From Cephalopachus bancanus (lineage: Eukaryota > Chordata > Mammalia > Primates > Tarsiidae): DNA of 64,000 bases. Below the pieces are notes generated by a model. The model was not told the origin of the DNA and searched no databases. It worked only from the letters and a program-made list of their open reading frames with translations. A program made the translations under genes and the position numbers. The DNA lies in NCBI GenBank assembly GCA_027257055.1, contig JAPVLO010000056.1:4464001-4528000 (forward strand). The letters run 5' to 3'. Positions 34,331 through 44,600 of this stretch are shown in pieces. Each line of letters starts with the position of its first letter. Position 1 is the stretch's first letter.

Positions 34331-34439
34331 TGACTGACCAAGATAGGGTCCTTCTGAGACACAGACGAAAAATTATTCTTTCTCCCCTTTGCCTGGAGCA
34401 AGTATGAGTTTCAAGAGAAGGAATAAGGAAAGAAGGATC

Positions 34440-34590
34440 TGCACAGCACTTGTTTTGTGAGTTACCTCATTTACTTTTCATAACAACTTCTCAAGGAGGA
34501 TATTAGGGTTCCCCTTTTCTTAATTGATGAGAAATCTGAGATTTAGAGGGATGAAGTAACTTGTTTAAGATTGTATACCTTTCTTTAAAT
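34440..34590 (-). mobile_element. MIR fragment
   Basis: It has CATAACAACTTCTCAAGGAGG, TGATGAGAAATCTGAGATTTAGAGGG and AAGTAACTTGTTTAAGATTG. Confidence 0.7.
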
Positions 34591-35082
34591 GAGAAGTTTT
34601 CAGAAACTTATGAAGAAAACCATAAAACACACCTAAAAGACACAAATGTAGACTTGAACAAATAGAAAAAATTGTCTGTTCTTGATTCAGACCTCTCAAC
34701 ATGACTAGAATATCAGTTCACCTTAAGCTAATTTAGTATTTCATTGTAATTCCAATAAAATACCAACAAACTATTTTCTGATGCTAAACAAGTTGCTAGA
34801 AAAATTTATTCGAAATAAGAATGCAAAAAAATGACTAAGAAAACACTGAAGGAAAGTGCTAGGAGAAAGTACTAGCCTACCAAATATTAAAACATTCCCA
34901 AAACCTCTAGAGTTAAAATACGACTGTATGAATAGACAGACTAATAGACTAAATTAGGAAGTCCAGAAATAGACTTAATCATATCTAGAATTCAGAAGTA
35001 TGATAAAGGTGATAAATCACCACGACAAAAATGGGCTTTTTAATAAGTGGCATTAGAATAGTTAGTTAGACATTTGGAAAAA

Positions 35083-35212
35083 TATAACATTAGATCTATT
35101 CTTCATACAATAGACAGGTTTAATTCCAAATTTATTAAAGATCTAAGTGTAAAATAATGAGACTATACAAGTACTGGAAGAAAACATGGACAAATTCCCT
35201 ATAAACTGAGTG
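35083..35212 (+). repeat. Source segment copied into an Alu 1,066 bp downstream
   Basis: These 130 bp of old L1 ORF2 align without gaps to 36,149-36,278, with about 12 mismatches (91%). Confidence 0.93.
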
Positions 35213-35482
35213 AGGAGAAAGGTTTTCTAATGTGACTCAAAGTCAAGATGGCAATAACATAAGAAAATTGATAAATTTGACCACTTAAAACTTTTTCAAA
35301 AAGCTTCTGCACGGCAAAATACCATACACAAAGTCAAATGACAAATTGGGAAAAATATTTACAACACTTATTACAGATAAAAGGCTAAGATTTCTAACAC
35401 GTGGAAAACTTTCAAGTATTATAGGGAAAAAAATCAACCATGAATAGTAAAACCATGAACAGATGCAAAAGATATATGCATA

Positions 35483-35772
35483 GCCGGGCTCGGTGGCTCA
35501 GCCTGTAATCCCGCGCCTTTGGGAGGCTGAGGTGAGTGGATTGCCTGAGTCCGCTGGTTCGAGACCCGCCTGGGCAGGCAAGACCTCATCTCTACAATAA
35601 ATAAAAAATTAGCCAGGCGTGGTAGCGCGCACCTGTAGTTCCGGCTACTTGGAAGGCTGAGACGGAAGGATCTCCAGAGCCCAGCAGTTTGAGGCTGCGG
35701 TGGCCAGGAGCGGCCATTGCACTCCAGTCTGGGCGACAGAGTGAGACTTCAACCCAAAAAAAAAAAAAAAAC
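35483..35772 (+). mobile_element. Alu, lineage-specific type
   Basis: A full-length dimer starting GCCGGGCTCGGTGGCTCAGC. It has near-perfect 14-bp target-site copies AAGATATATGCATA at 35,469-35,482 and 35,773-35,786. Confidence 0.96.
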
Positions 35773-35923
35773 AAGATATATGCATAAATGGCCCACTCAT
35801 GCTAAGAAAAATGCTGTGGTGGGCAGCCTCTGAGATAGCCCCAGGGACCCCCATCTCTCAATATTGATACCTTTGGATAATCACTGCCAGTCAGCTGTGA
35901 GCTGGACCTAGTGACTCGCTTCT

Positions 35924-36410
35924 TTTTTTTTTAAAATTGGAGTCTCACTCCATCTCCCCAGCTGGAGTGCAGTGGCACTCTCACAGCCACCGCAGTGTCA
36001 ACCTGCTGGTCTCTAGCAATCCTTCCACCTCAGCTTTCCAAGTAGCCAGAACTACAGGCGCATGCTACCATGCCCAGCTTTTTTTTTTTTTTTTTTACTG
36101 TAGAGACAAGGTCTCGCCAAGTTGCCCAGGCTGCTCTCAAACCCCTTGTATAACATTAGATCTACTCTTTATACCATAGACATATTTAATTCCAAATGTA
36201 TTAAAGACATAAGCGTAAAATAATGAGACTATACAGGTACTGGAAGAAAACATGGACAAATTTCCTATAAACTGCGTGTATATACAAATAATGCTAAAAC
36301 AACAGTTTATAGGGAATTTATCCACGTTTTATATTGCCTGGCTCAGGCAATTATTTTGCCTCGGCCTTCCAAAGTGCTGGGATTACAGGCTTGAGCCACC
36401 ATGCCTGGCC
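35924..36410 (-). mobile_element. Alu carrying an internal ~190-bp templated insertion
   Basis: An antisense Alu with target-site copies GACTCGCTTCT (35,913-35,923) and GACTCATTTCT (36,411-36,421). Its sequence stops at about 36,147 after CTCAAACCCCT and resumes at about 36,335 with GGCTCAGGCAAT, the expected next Alu bases. The DNA between is not Alu. Confidence 0.9.
36149..36330 (+). repeat. Copied L1 segment plus inverted partial copy (fold-back)
   Basis: Bases 36,149-36,278 copy 35,083-35,212 in direct orientation. After a short spacer, 36,304-36,330 is the reverse complement of the end of that segment (source 35,181-35,207, two mismatches). The 27-bp arms 36,247-36,273 and 36,304-36,330 can form a hairpin with a 30-base loop. 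Confidence 0.93.
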
Positions 36411-36823
36411 GACTCATTTCTAATGAATGCAATACTGCAAAAGTGATGGGACATCCTTTCTCATATTAGCTTACAAAAAAGACTGGCTTCTCTCTTGGGT
36501 ACCTCCCTTCATTATCTAGCTCACCTTTCCTGAAAGAAGCCAGGGGCCGCATTGCAATCCACTCTATGTGATCCACACAGCAAGGAAGCAATAGCCAACT
36601 ACCAGCAAGGACCTGAGGCCTTCCAACAGCCACATGAAAGTGCCTGGAAATGGATCCTAGCTACACAACCTTGAAGTGACTGCAAGCTTGTCTGCTGTTG
36701 TTAGAAACCTAGCCAGAGGTACCAGCTAAGTTATGCCTGGATTCCTCACTCACAAAAACTGTGAGATAATAATTTGTTGTTATTTGAAGTCACTCAGTTT
36801 TGGAGCATTTTGTTATACTAGCA

Positions 36824-37370
36824 GGCCTCAACCTTTTTGACACCAAGGACCAGTTTTGTGGAAGACAATTTTTCCATGGACCAGGGAGTGAGGTGGGGGG
36901 GCGTCGTTTTGGGATGATTCAAGCGCATTATACTTATGGTGCACTTTATTTCTATCATTATTACATTGTAATATATAATGAAATAATTATACAACTCACA
37001 ATAACGCAAAATCAGCGGGAGCCCTGAACTTGTTTTCCTGCAACTAAACAATCCCCCCTGGGAGTAAAGGGAGACAGCGACACTTGAAGTGTGCTGCTTA
37101 TGTCCAGTCTACTCCATAATTTCATTTTGGTTGCTGTCACTTCAGAAAACCCTGCTTCACAAAGATAGGATGCTGGAAATGGAAGCAGGCCTTCATTGCT
37201 GAGCTGACAGGAGGCAGAGCTCAAGCAGTAATGCAAGCAATGGGGAGTGGCTGTAAATACAGATGAAGTTTTGATCGCTCTCCCGCCATTCACCCCCTGC
37301 TGTGCTGCCAGATTACTAACAGGGTATGGTACCAGTCCATGGCCTGGGGGGTTGGAGACCCCTGTGCTAT
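36824..37370 (-). mobile_element. MER1A-like/Charlie3-type hAT element
   Basis: On the plus strand it opens CAGGCCTCAACCTTTTTGACACC and ends GGGGGGTTGGAGACCCCTG. Internal MER1 blocks include GGAAGACAATTTTTCCATGG and TTACATTGTAATATATAATG. It lies inside the end of the LTR, whose sequence continues after it as GCAATAACAGATAACTAATACA. Confidence 0.85.
37012..37205 (-). pseudogene. hAT (Charlie-type) transposase C-terminal remnant
   Basis: The minus-strand frame ending at 37,012 encodes, within its last sixty or so residues, LPFPASYLCEAGFSEVTATK followed by a SRLDIS-like stretch and a C-terminus rich in K, Q and R. That is the pattern of the hATC dimerisation domain at the end of hAT transposases (LCE.GFS..T..K...R). 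The open frame continues upstream into old L1 sequence up to 37,569, but that part is not transposase. With the DDE core absent it cannot transpose. The family assignment is from memory of Charlie-type proteins. Confidence 0.7.
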
Positions 37371-37718
37371 GCAATAACAGATAACTAATACAAATGCAAG
37401 TTAAAATTACACTGAAATACTGTTTCTCACAGACCGAATTCTCAAGAATTTTAAAGTTTGAGAAATTGTCGCAGTTATACATTGCAAGTAAGGATGCAAA
37501 TAATATACCCACTATAGAGAAAGATTTGCAATAGCTAACAAAAGAACTGGATGTATTCTTCAATAACACTATTTATAGGATTTTACCCTAAAGATACACT
37601 TCTAATAATACATGAATACATATTCACAAGGTCATTTACTGGAACATTATTTGTAAGTGCAAAAACTACATAAATGCCCAAATGTGGGAGATTGGCCATA
37701 CCCATAGTGGAGTACTAT

Positions 37719-38201
37719 TGTTTTAGTTATTTATTAATTGATAACAAACCACCTCAAAACTTAGTGGTTTAAAACTACAACTTATTCTTCATGATTCTGT
37801 GAGTTGCCTGGGCTCAGCTGGGTGGTTCTTCCTAGCCATGTGAAATAAACTGAGGTCACTCTGCTGACCACATCCAGCTAAGAGCTCAGATGGTGCTGGA
37901 ACATGTAAGATGATCACTTGTTCTCCATGGCCACTCTGCATATGACCTCTTGTCACTCAGTAGTCTATCCTGAGCTTCTTTACAAGCTGGTAGCTACCTT
38001 TCAAGAGTGAGAAAACAAAAACACACGGTCCTCTTAAGGTCTGAGGTTAGAGTCCCAGAATATCACATATGTCACATACTATTACTCAAACAATTCATAA
38101 GGTCATCCCAAGTTCAAGGGGAGAGGAAATAGACTTCATCTCTTGCTGGGAGGAGCAGCAGATTATGTGGGGCTGGGAAGAGCATCAGATAATCTTCTAC
38201 A
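37719..38201. mobile_element. Old interspersed repeat, LTR-like ends
   Basis: It interrupts the old L1 and runs from TGTTTTAG to CTTCTACA, with possible 5-bp flanks ACTAT and AATAT (4 of 5). Its start, AACAAACCACCTCAAAACTTAGTGG, is a familiar mammalian repeat motif. The family is not assigned. Confidence 0.5.
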
Positions 38202-38825
38202 AATATGCAAGTGTAGAAAATAATGAGAAACATCTTCATGAATGGATATGGAGTGACTGTCAAGAAAAAAGAAAAGTGCAAAAGTGCATCTATGGGATGC
38301 TACCTTTTGTGGGAAAGAAGGAGAAATAAGAATACTCACATATATCTATCAGTTTTGTTTTGTAAAAAGAAACAAACAAAACCAATAAACAGCAAAATTG
38401 ATTACCTACAAAGGTTTGAAGGAGTGAGATGAGAAGAATAAGGGAAGGAGGACACTTTTCTGAGCACAACTTTTTTTGTATAGTTTGACTTTGGAAGCAT
38501 GTTAATGTTCTACATACTCACAAAATAAAATTGAATCACAAGAAAAACATAAAACTGAATAAAAATAGAAACCCAGTAATTACTCCAGGTACTCAACAGA
38601 GAAAAAACTGCTTCAAAAAATTAATGGCACAATATTAAAAATTAGAATATGGACTAAATAAAAAAAGTATTCTATCAGTGTAAAGTTTCCTGAAATTGCA
38701 CTGAGGTCATATACGAGAATATTCTTGTTCTTAGGTAATACTCGCTGAAGTACTAAAAGGTATGCTATCTGGAACATGATATATGCAATCTACCCCCAAA
38801 ATACATGATATTTTTTTAGATAATA

Positions 38826-39171
38826 CAGTCATACATTGCAGAATGACATTTTGATGAACGACTGACCACATGTATGACAGTGGCCCCATACGATTATAAC
38901 ACCATATTTTTACTGTATCTTGTCTCTATTTGGATATGTTTAGATACACAAATATGTACCATTGTGTTACAATTGCCTATGGTATTCAGTACAATAATAT
39001 GCTGTACAGGTTTGTACTCTAGGAGCAACAGATTATACCCCAGCCAAGGTATGTAGTAGGCTATACCATTTAGGTCTGTGCAAATACATTCTATGATGTT
39101 CCTACAATGATGAAATCACCTAAGGACACATTTCTCAGAACATGACCCCTTTGTTAAGTGATACGTGACTG
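38826..39171. mobile_element. Tigger-type (TcMar) MITE inside the old L1
   Basis: Inverted ends CAGTCATACATTG and GATACGTGACTG are flanked by TA on both sides (38,824-38,825 and 39,172-39,173). Internal motifs such as ATTGTGTTACAATTGCCTATGG fit a common non-autonomous Tigger relative. Confidence 0.8.
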
Positions 39172-39173
39172 TA

Positions 39174-39385
39174 TTACAGAGTATCCCAAAAATCTTAGCA
39201 CAGTTTTAAGTTTTAATAGCTTTAAAAGTATGTGTTACAATGTACAAACAGTATCACTTTAAAATTTACTTCCATTTCTTTTGTGACTTTGAAATAAGAA
39301 CTTTTTAATTTCATTTTCTTGTTGTTGTTTCAATTCATTTTTGTCTTCATCAATCAGAGGGACTGAAATAAAAACCTTCAAAGAG
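39174..39385. other. Possible mariner-like remnant
   Basis: It starts with GTATCCCAAAAATCTTAGCACAG, which resembles a mariner terminal repeat, but I could not find the other end. It lies within the last interruption of the old L1. Confidence 0.3.
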
Positions 39386-39482
39386 AGAAAGAGAATGAGA
39401 TAGCAAATGTGGCAAACTGGCACATCTGGACAAAGGATACATAGATTTTCTGTAGGGTTGAAATTGTTGCAAAATAACAAGT

Positions 39483-40170
39483 AATCTTAGAAAGAGATCA
39501 TGCAGTTAAAAGTGATGGTGGCATCTGTATTTTGTACCTAGGATTATCTGATTCTCAAGTTCAAGTTCATCCTATGCCATGGCTCTGACTTTCATTTTGA
39601 GCAGGTGGGAAAGATTTGCACTGACCCGTGCTCATTCTCTAATCATCAGGACCAAGTAGGACCACAGGCACTAGTGGCCAGGGTTGGGAGGCCAGCCTGC
39701 AGCGTTGGAATGGAAGAAGAAAAAAGGCTCCCGTTGCCCCTTGTCCTTGAGCAACTCACTCTCTAATCCACTGAGCTAACCAACTCCAGATCTTTCCCTC
39801 AAGAGAACCGTGTAATAGGCATGTCAAGTGATGAAGGGGATTGCTTGGAAACTTGTGTAAATAACTCTTTGGGCAGTAGAAACATTGCCAACACCTGCTT
39901 TTTGTTTTCTGGTATTTGTTAGAGCCAACCTGTGAGAGACCTCTAAGCTTCCTGGATCTTATTCATTTATCTGAGTTCACTCTTGGTTCAGGGTCAACAT
40001 TTTTGGGAGCCTGGAAAGAGTTGGCAAGGATCAGAGGAGGGTCACCGACTCTGGGCTTTCAGTAGGTGAATATGGTTCAGAGAATCCCAGCTGGACAATA
40101 AGGATCTGGAAGTCAACTCTGGTTGTTCACTACATTTTTTCTAACCCATTGCTTCCTACTCCCTTCCCTC
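39483..40170. other. Unassigned sequence with a tRNA-like stretch
   Basis: The minus strand at 39,759-39,787 reads GGAGTTGGTTAGCTCAGTGG followed by ATTAGAGAG, which matches a tRNA A-box region. No clear B box follows, so it is not a functional tRNA gene. The rest is unrecognised. Confidence 0.4.
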
Positions 40171-40174
40171 ATAG

Positions 40175-40480
40175 CCATTTATTAATTCACCCATCCATTC
40201 GCCCATTAATAAGAATTAGGCCCAAACCACAAAAGGCATTATGCTAGATGCTGGGAATACAGTGATGAATAAGACTGGCCCATGCTCTCAGGAAGAAAGA
40301 GGGACAATGTTGTATTGCAAGGTAAGTGCTATGATAGTCATCGGTACAGGTACTGCAGAAGAGGGGTACCTAACCTAGCCTGGTGAGGTAAATTCAGGGA
40401 AATCTTTGGAGCTGGATCTAAATAATGGTGGGACTAGTAGGTTAGGCAGGGAAATAGCATGAGCAAAGGCAGGATAACCT
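40175..40480 (-). mobile_element. L2 relic
   Basis: It has TTAATTCACCCATCCATTCG, GGCATTATGCTAGATGCTGGG, CTAACCTAGCCTGG and GCATGAGCAAAGGC, all antisense L2. Confidence 0.75.
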
Positions 40481-40487
40481 AAAAGCT

Positions 40488-40642
40488 TGCTACTCAAAAG
40501 TGTGGTTTGTTGATCAGCAGCCTTAGCATTATCTAGAACTGTAAGAAATGCTGAATCTCCCCCAACCCAATCAGATTCTGCATCTTAACAAGATGTCTGG
40601 GGAATTCCTAAACACATTAATGTTTGAGAAGCATTGGTCTAA
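40488..40642. mobile_element. MER5A-like fragment
   Basis: It shows AAAAGTGTGGTTTGTTGATCAGCAGC, AATCAGATTCTGCATCTTAACAAG and TTAATGTTTGAGAAGC. Confidence 0.8.
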
Positions 40643-41475
40643 ACACCACTTCTTGGGGAAATTACCAGTAGCTGATGAACATCTCACCCCCAGTCCAGAG
40701 CTCTGTTCTCCCAGTCATAGTTGTCTCCCACTACTGACTTGAAGATTCAGCCCTGGGCTCTTCTTCCCACTTCCTAACTTACTTCAAACACCAGCATCCT
40801 CAGGCACCTTGAGGTTTCTGGGAAATGAGTTCTTCCCCATGGAAGAGTTGGTAAATCTAGCTTTCTTTTAGTTATAACACTGTACTTTTTGACCCAGTAA
40901 TTCCACTCTGAGGACATTAGCCCAAGGCGGGGGGAAATCCAGAAGAAAATAGTCCTTTATACTCAGATGTTAGATGTTTGCAGCTGTGTCATCCTTAAGC
41001 ATAAACAATCAAAGAGAAAACATCCCAAATGCCCAGCAATGCTGTAGGGGCAGAGTGGGGAGCTGGTTGTTCCCTAAGCACTCTCAGAGAAAGCCAGGGC
41101 TGCCTCCAGGGACAGGTCATGAGGTTGCGGAAAGCGTCCTGGCTGGAAAGACAGAAAACCTAGGTCTCGTTCAAGTCCTCTTCCTCCAGAGTGGAGCCCC
41201 TTGGGTAAGCTTGTTCTTGTCGTAGGACTTCAAGTGCTCCTGTGATCTCTAAACTTCCACATTCAATCGGTGCTCCTTGGTGGCCCCAGATTTTTGCAGC
41301 ACACCCAGCCCAGATGCTGGTCCCACCTGCTGTTCCAAACTGAGGGGAAGGCTCAGCACACAAGACCCTGGGAGAGGTCCTGTAGAGACAAAAATGCAAG
41401 TGGAACTGACAGTAATGACGGGGAGAGAAAGAAAAAGAGCACGTATTAAGCTCTGTGCAGACTCTGTAATGCTAA
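40643..41475. other. Unassigned sequence, holds copy 1 of a 23-bp exact repeat
   Basis: Several overlapping frames of 64-83 codons occur on both strands and none has a recognisable domain. Bases 41,308-41,330 recur exactly at 42,456-42,478. Confidence 0.5.
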
Positions 41476-41479
41476 TCAA

Positions 41480-41705
41480 AGCTAATGTTTACTCAATGCT
41501 TGCTGTTCGCCAGATGCTGTTTTAAGAGCTTTTATGTGAATTAACTAACTTAATCCTCACATCAACACGATAGAGTAGGAATTATTATTCTTCCTTTTTC
41601 CACATAAGATTCAGAAAGGTTTAGTAACTTGCCCAGAGTCACTTTGCTGGAAGGGGCAGAGCCCAGAGTCAAACCCTCACAGTCTGATTCCAGAACTCAC
41701 GCACT
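41480..41705 (-). mobile_element. MIR
   Basis: A long antisense MIR: TTAATCCTCACATCAACACG, AGTAACTTGCCCAGAGTCACTTTGCTGG, CACAGTCTGATTCCAGAACTC. Confidence 0.85.
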
Positions 41706-41717
41706 TGACCTCTAACC

Positions 41718-41912
41718 CAGTGCTCCTCACCAGGTGGTCCTTGGACCAGCAGTATCAGCACCCCCACCCCTATTAGGAGAACTTGTTAGGAAGGCAGTAC
41801 TCTCCAGATCCCCCAAATCAGAAACTGGGGGTAGGGGGACAGGATCATTTTAACAAGCTCCTTCTTCCCAGGTGATTATGAAACATGATAAATTTTGAGA
41901 ACCACTGCCATA
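41718..41912. mobile_element. MER5A, nearly complete
   Basis: It runs from CAGTGCTCCTCACCAGGTGG to AATTTTGAGAACCACTGCC, with CAGTG and CACTG ends and the internal AATCAGAAACTGGGGGTAGGG motif. Confidence 0.88.
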
Positions 41913-41959
41913 GAGCCACTTACTGATTTTAGTACACATCATGGTCCTCAGAAGCAGGG

Positions 41960-42118
41960 ATGATGAACACTACTGTATCCCTGAGGCAACTGAGGTTCAA
42001 AAGGGTCTCATGCTCATGTGTGAAACAGCTAGGAAACAGTGGAGCCAGGATTTGAGCCCAAGCCCACTGGTGCCTGAATCCCAGCCCTTTTCTCTATACC
42101 ATGCCCACGTTCAGAGCC
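41960..42118 (-). mobile_element. MIR fragment
   Basis: It contains CCTGAGGCAACTGAGGTTCA, GTGGAGCCAGGATTTGAGCCC and CTCTATACCATGCC. Confidence 0.75.
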
Positions 42119-42565
42119 TCAAATTCAGTCTATTCAGAAGTAGGAGAGAGGGAAGAAAGGGAGGAGGAAGGCAATGGCCCTGATGTGGGAGGGATCCCTG
42201 GGGAGGGCGGGAAAATTAGCCAAACCTCATCTCTTTGGCTGTCGGGCAGCTTGGTTCTGCCTGGTTGCTCAACCTACTGTGTGCTGGGCCACTGATTTTC
42301 TAGGGCCTCCTGCAGAGGGCCTATTTTTAGCTAAACCCTGATGGGACATGTTTGCCGGGCGCTGCCAAATCACAAGAACAATCACACCCTGGTAGCAGGC
42401 TGGCTATGCTCGGCTCACAGACCATTAGGGCTGTCTGGGCAGGCACCCAGCCTCCGCCCAGATGCTGGTCCCACCTGCACCAGCGCTAGGTGGGGACAAA
42501 GAGATTCCAGGGGAATCCAGGCCGTGACACATCCTTTCTCTGGTTGCAGGATGCTGTTTCTGAGC
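42119..42565. promoter_or_regulatory. Candidate enhancer-like block (MEF2 and p53-half-site motifs)
   Basis: A repeat-free, GC-richer stretch. CTATTTTTAG at 42,321-42,330 fits the MEF2 consensus exactly, and GGACATGTTT at 42,343-42,352 fits a p53 half-site exactly. Short motifs arise by chance, so this is only a candidate. Confidence 0.2.
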
Positions 42566-42700
42566 AAGCTATTTAAAATCAGGCCCACAGGGACACTGTA
42601 ACTTATCCCTGGTCACAGCTAGACAGGGGTAAGGTGGGATTCAGAACCCAGGGCCTCCTGACTCCTTCTCCTGATGCAATGCAAGATCATTTCCAATATG
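42566..42700 (-). mobile_element. MIR fragment
   Basis: The stretch CTGGTCACAGCTAGACAGGGG and GGGATTCAGAACCCAGGGCC fits the antisense MIR end. Confidence 0.55.
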
Positions 42701-43049
42701 TTTGTTTATATGTGTTCTGCTAACCGAAAGGAAAAAAAAATAGCCCAAGGAATGCCAGTGCTCATTGTAACAGATGGAGCCTCCCAGGAGGCAGTTTGCA
42801 AATGGAGACAGCAAACTGGTGACCCCCAGAGGTGATTTTCTATGGACAGCAACTGCTATTCAGAGATACTGGGAAAAAGAATAAAAATTATGGCTCCTGG
42901 TCACAGTTACCAGAAGCATTCTTAAACTAATTTCCTCCCAAGTGTTAAAAGTTTGTTTTCCTATATTAGCTAATATCTCATCACAATTTACTCAAGAGGG
43001 AAGAGGGGCCAGAGACATTACATTATTATTAATTATAAATATGCTGGTA

Positions 43050-43260
43050 ATGATCATAGCTGCTATATTTAGTGTCAGGCTCTATGTTCTACATCCAATT
43101 AGTACATTTAAACCCCGTGATAACCCCATGAGGTGAGTAATAGTAGCCTCATTTTACAAATGGAGAAATGAAGGTTCTGAGAGGGTAAGAGGGTAAGCTA
43201 GTAAGTGTCAGAGCCAGATCTGACGGCTCCAGAGTATGTGAGCTTAGCCCTATGGTACAC
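43050..43260 (-). mobile_element. MIR
   Basis: It has GATAACCCCATGAGGTGAGTAATAG, CTCATTTTACAAATGGAGAAATGAAGG and AGCTAGTAAGTGTCAGAGCC. Confidence 0.88.
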
Positions 43261-43369
43261 CCCCTTTAGAAAAGAGGAGACTGGTTGGGACAGCAGGGAA
43301 CAGAAAGACAGACAAACAGATGTGAAAGCTGCCTTCACATAACAAATGAGTTGTTTTATAAAGAATAAA

Positions 43370-43644
43370 GCAACTTTGGGAGGCCGAGGTGAGGGAATTG
43401 CCTGAGCCCATGGGTTTGAGAACAACCTGGGCAACTTGGCAAGACCTCATCTCTACAATAAAAAAATCAAAAAATTAGCCGGCCATGGTGGCGCATGCCT
43501 GAAGTTCCGGCTGCTTGGAAGACTGAGGCAGAAGGCTTGCCTGAGCCCGGTGGGTTGTTGCTGGGGTGGGCGTGAGCGTGCCGCCGCACTTCAGCCTGGG
43601 TGACAGAGTGAGACTCCGACTCAAAAAAAAAAAAAAAAAAAAAA
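43370..43644 (+). mobile_element. Alu, 5'-truncated, lineage-specific type
   Basis: It starts at GCAACTTTGGGAGGCCG, so the first forty or so bases are missing. It has GGCGTGAGCGTGCC in the right monomer and a long pure A tail, which suggests a younger copy. The frames 43,467-43,694, 43,475-43,876 and 43,566-43,808 overlap it and are incidental. Confidence 0.94.
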
Positions 43645-44600
43645 CCCAGCAAGACCTGTTCCAGAGCTGTTGGGTAGAAGTTACAGGGTTGCATGTATCA
43701 GCTAAGAAATGGTCATTGTTGACTAACACGGTGAGTTGCTCCAATGGTAGCCCCGACTCTGCAGATGGACAAGCAGAAGTTGAAGATGGTTCATCTGCAA
43801 TGGAGTAGAAGAGAGGACTAGATGAGACCGTTCCTAAGATCCCTTCTAGCTCTGAGATATTACAGTGCATGAGCATTTAAGTGTCTTTAGGGTAGATCCC
43901 ACATTCAACATTCCTCCACGCCAGCCCCTCACCACACCCCCACAAGCATGCAACCAAGGCCTGCCTGGGCAGTAGTGAGAACATGTTTGCCAGGGCATGG
44001 CTTTGTCAGTGATGCAATCGACTTGCTCTGCCTGGTCCTCAGAATGGGAGATCAGGTTGTAGCTCTCTCTTTGCCACAATATGGGGCCTCAATTCCAGCA
44101 ACTGGCATAAAGCCCTCAATTCCCAGTCTCCCTGGCCCCTGGTCCAGCAATCTGAAGCACAAAGGAGGACAAAAGACTAAGATCTGGAGAGCTGGGAATA
44201 AACATAGCTGGAGCATGCCAATTTCCAGAAGTATCCTTAAGAAGGAGAAAGTGTGTCCTTCCCCATCCTTCCTCTGCCATGCTGCTGCCAGAAAAACAGA
44301 TAAAACAGTTTAAGCTTAAGAAGTCACCTTCAAATCTGATGTGGAAGGCAGAGCAATAACATGCAAAGAACCTGGGCCAGACAATCAGGGAGCGGCCATG
44401 CTAGGTCTGTGCTGTGTACAGGATGTGACAGAGAAGGAAGGTTTTCTGTTATTTGGGGTTTCTGTTACTCCCAGCATAATCTGAATCTAATTCTTACAGG
44501 GTTGAAAAACATCCTGAATGACCAAAAGAGCAAATAATTGTGAAAATAAATCTGAGTGGGCAATTGAGACATCAATAATGATAGAAGAGAAAGAGAAAAT
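43645..44600. other. Unassigned sequence
   Basis: A 121-codon plus-strand frame at 43,948-44,313 starts with ATG and has no recognisable domain or splice context. I see no repeat. Confidence 0.45.

Larger units (their letters stand above)
35815..37392 (+). mobile_element. Old LTR (MaLR/ERVL-type), split by Alu and MER1
   Basis: The LTR begins TGTGGTGGGCAGCC and ends AACTAATACA. It is flanked by a perfect 5-bp target-site duplication AATGC (35,810-35,814 and 37,393-37,397). Its parts are 35,815-35,923, about 36,411-36,823 and about 37,371-37,392. The end of the second part has the typical GCCTGGATTCCTCACTCAC and AACTGTGAGATAATAA stretch. No coding region remains. Confidence 0.8.
34600..39482 (+). 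mobile_element. Old L1 (L1M-class), split by at least five later insertions
   Basis: The pieces line up as one element in order. The ORF2 C-terminal half is at 34,600-35,482 and 35,787-35,814, and the ORF2 end and 3' UTR start at 37,393-37,718. More 3' UTR with TACCTTTTGTGGGAAAGAAGG and TTTGTATAGTTTGACTTTGG is at 38,202-38,825, and the terminal piece with GCAAATGTGGCAAACTGGC is at about 39,390-39,482. Between them sit an Alu, an LTR carrying two nested elements, another LTR-like repeat and a Tigger-type element. All reading frames are destroyed. Confidence 0.8.

Noticed and set aside
36149..36278. Independent second insertion of an old L1 fragment
   Set aside because: The piece is the same part of the L1 as 35,083-35,212, aligns without gaps, sits at an interior Alu position without an A tail or target-site duplication, and is followed by an inverted copy. 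Copying from the neighbour explains this better.
43948..44313. 121-codon plus-strand frame
   Set aside because: It has no domain, no recognisable homology and no splice or promoter context; length alone is within chance for this much DNA.
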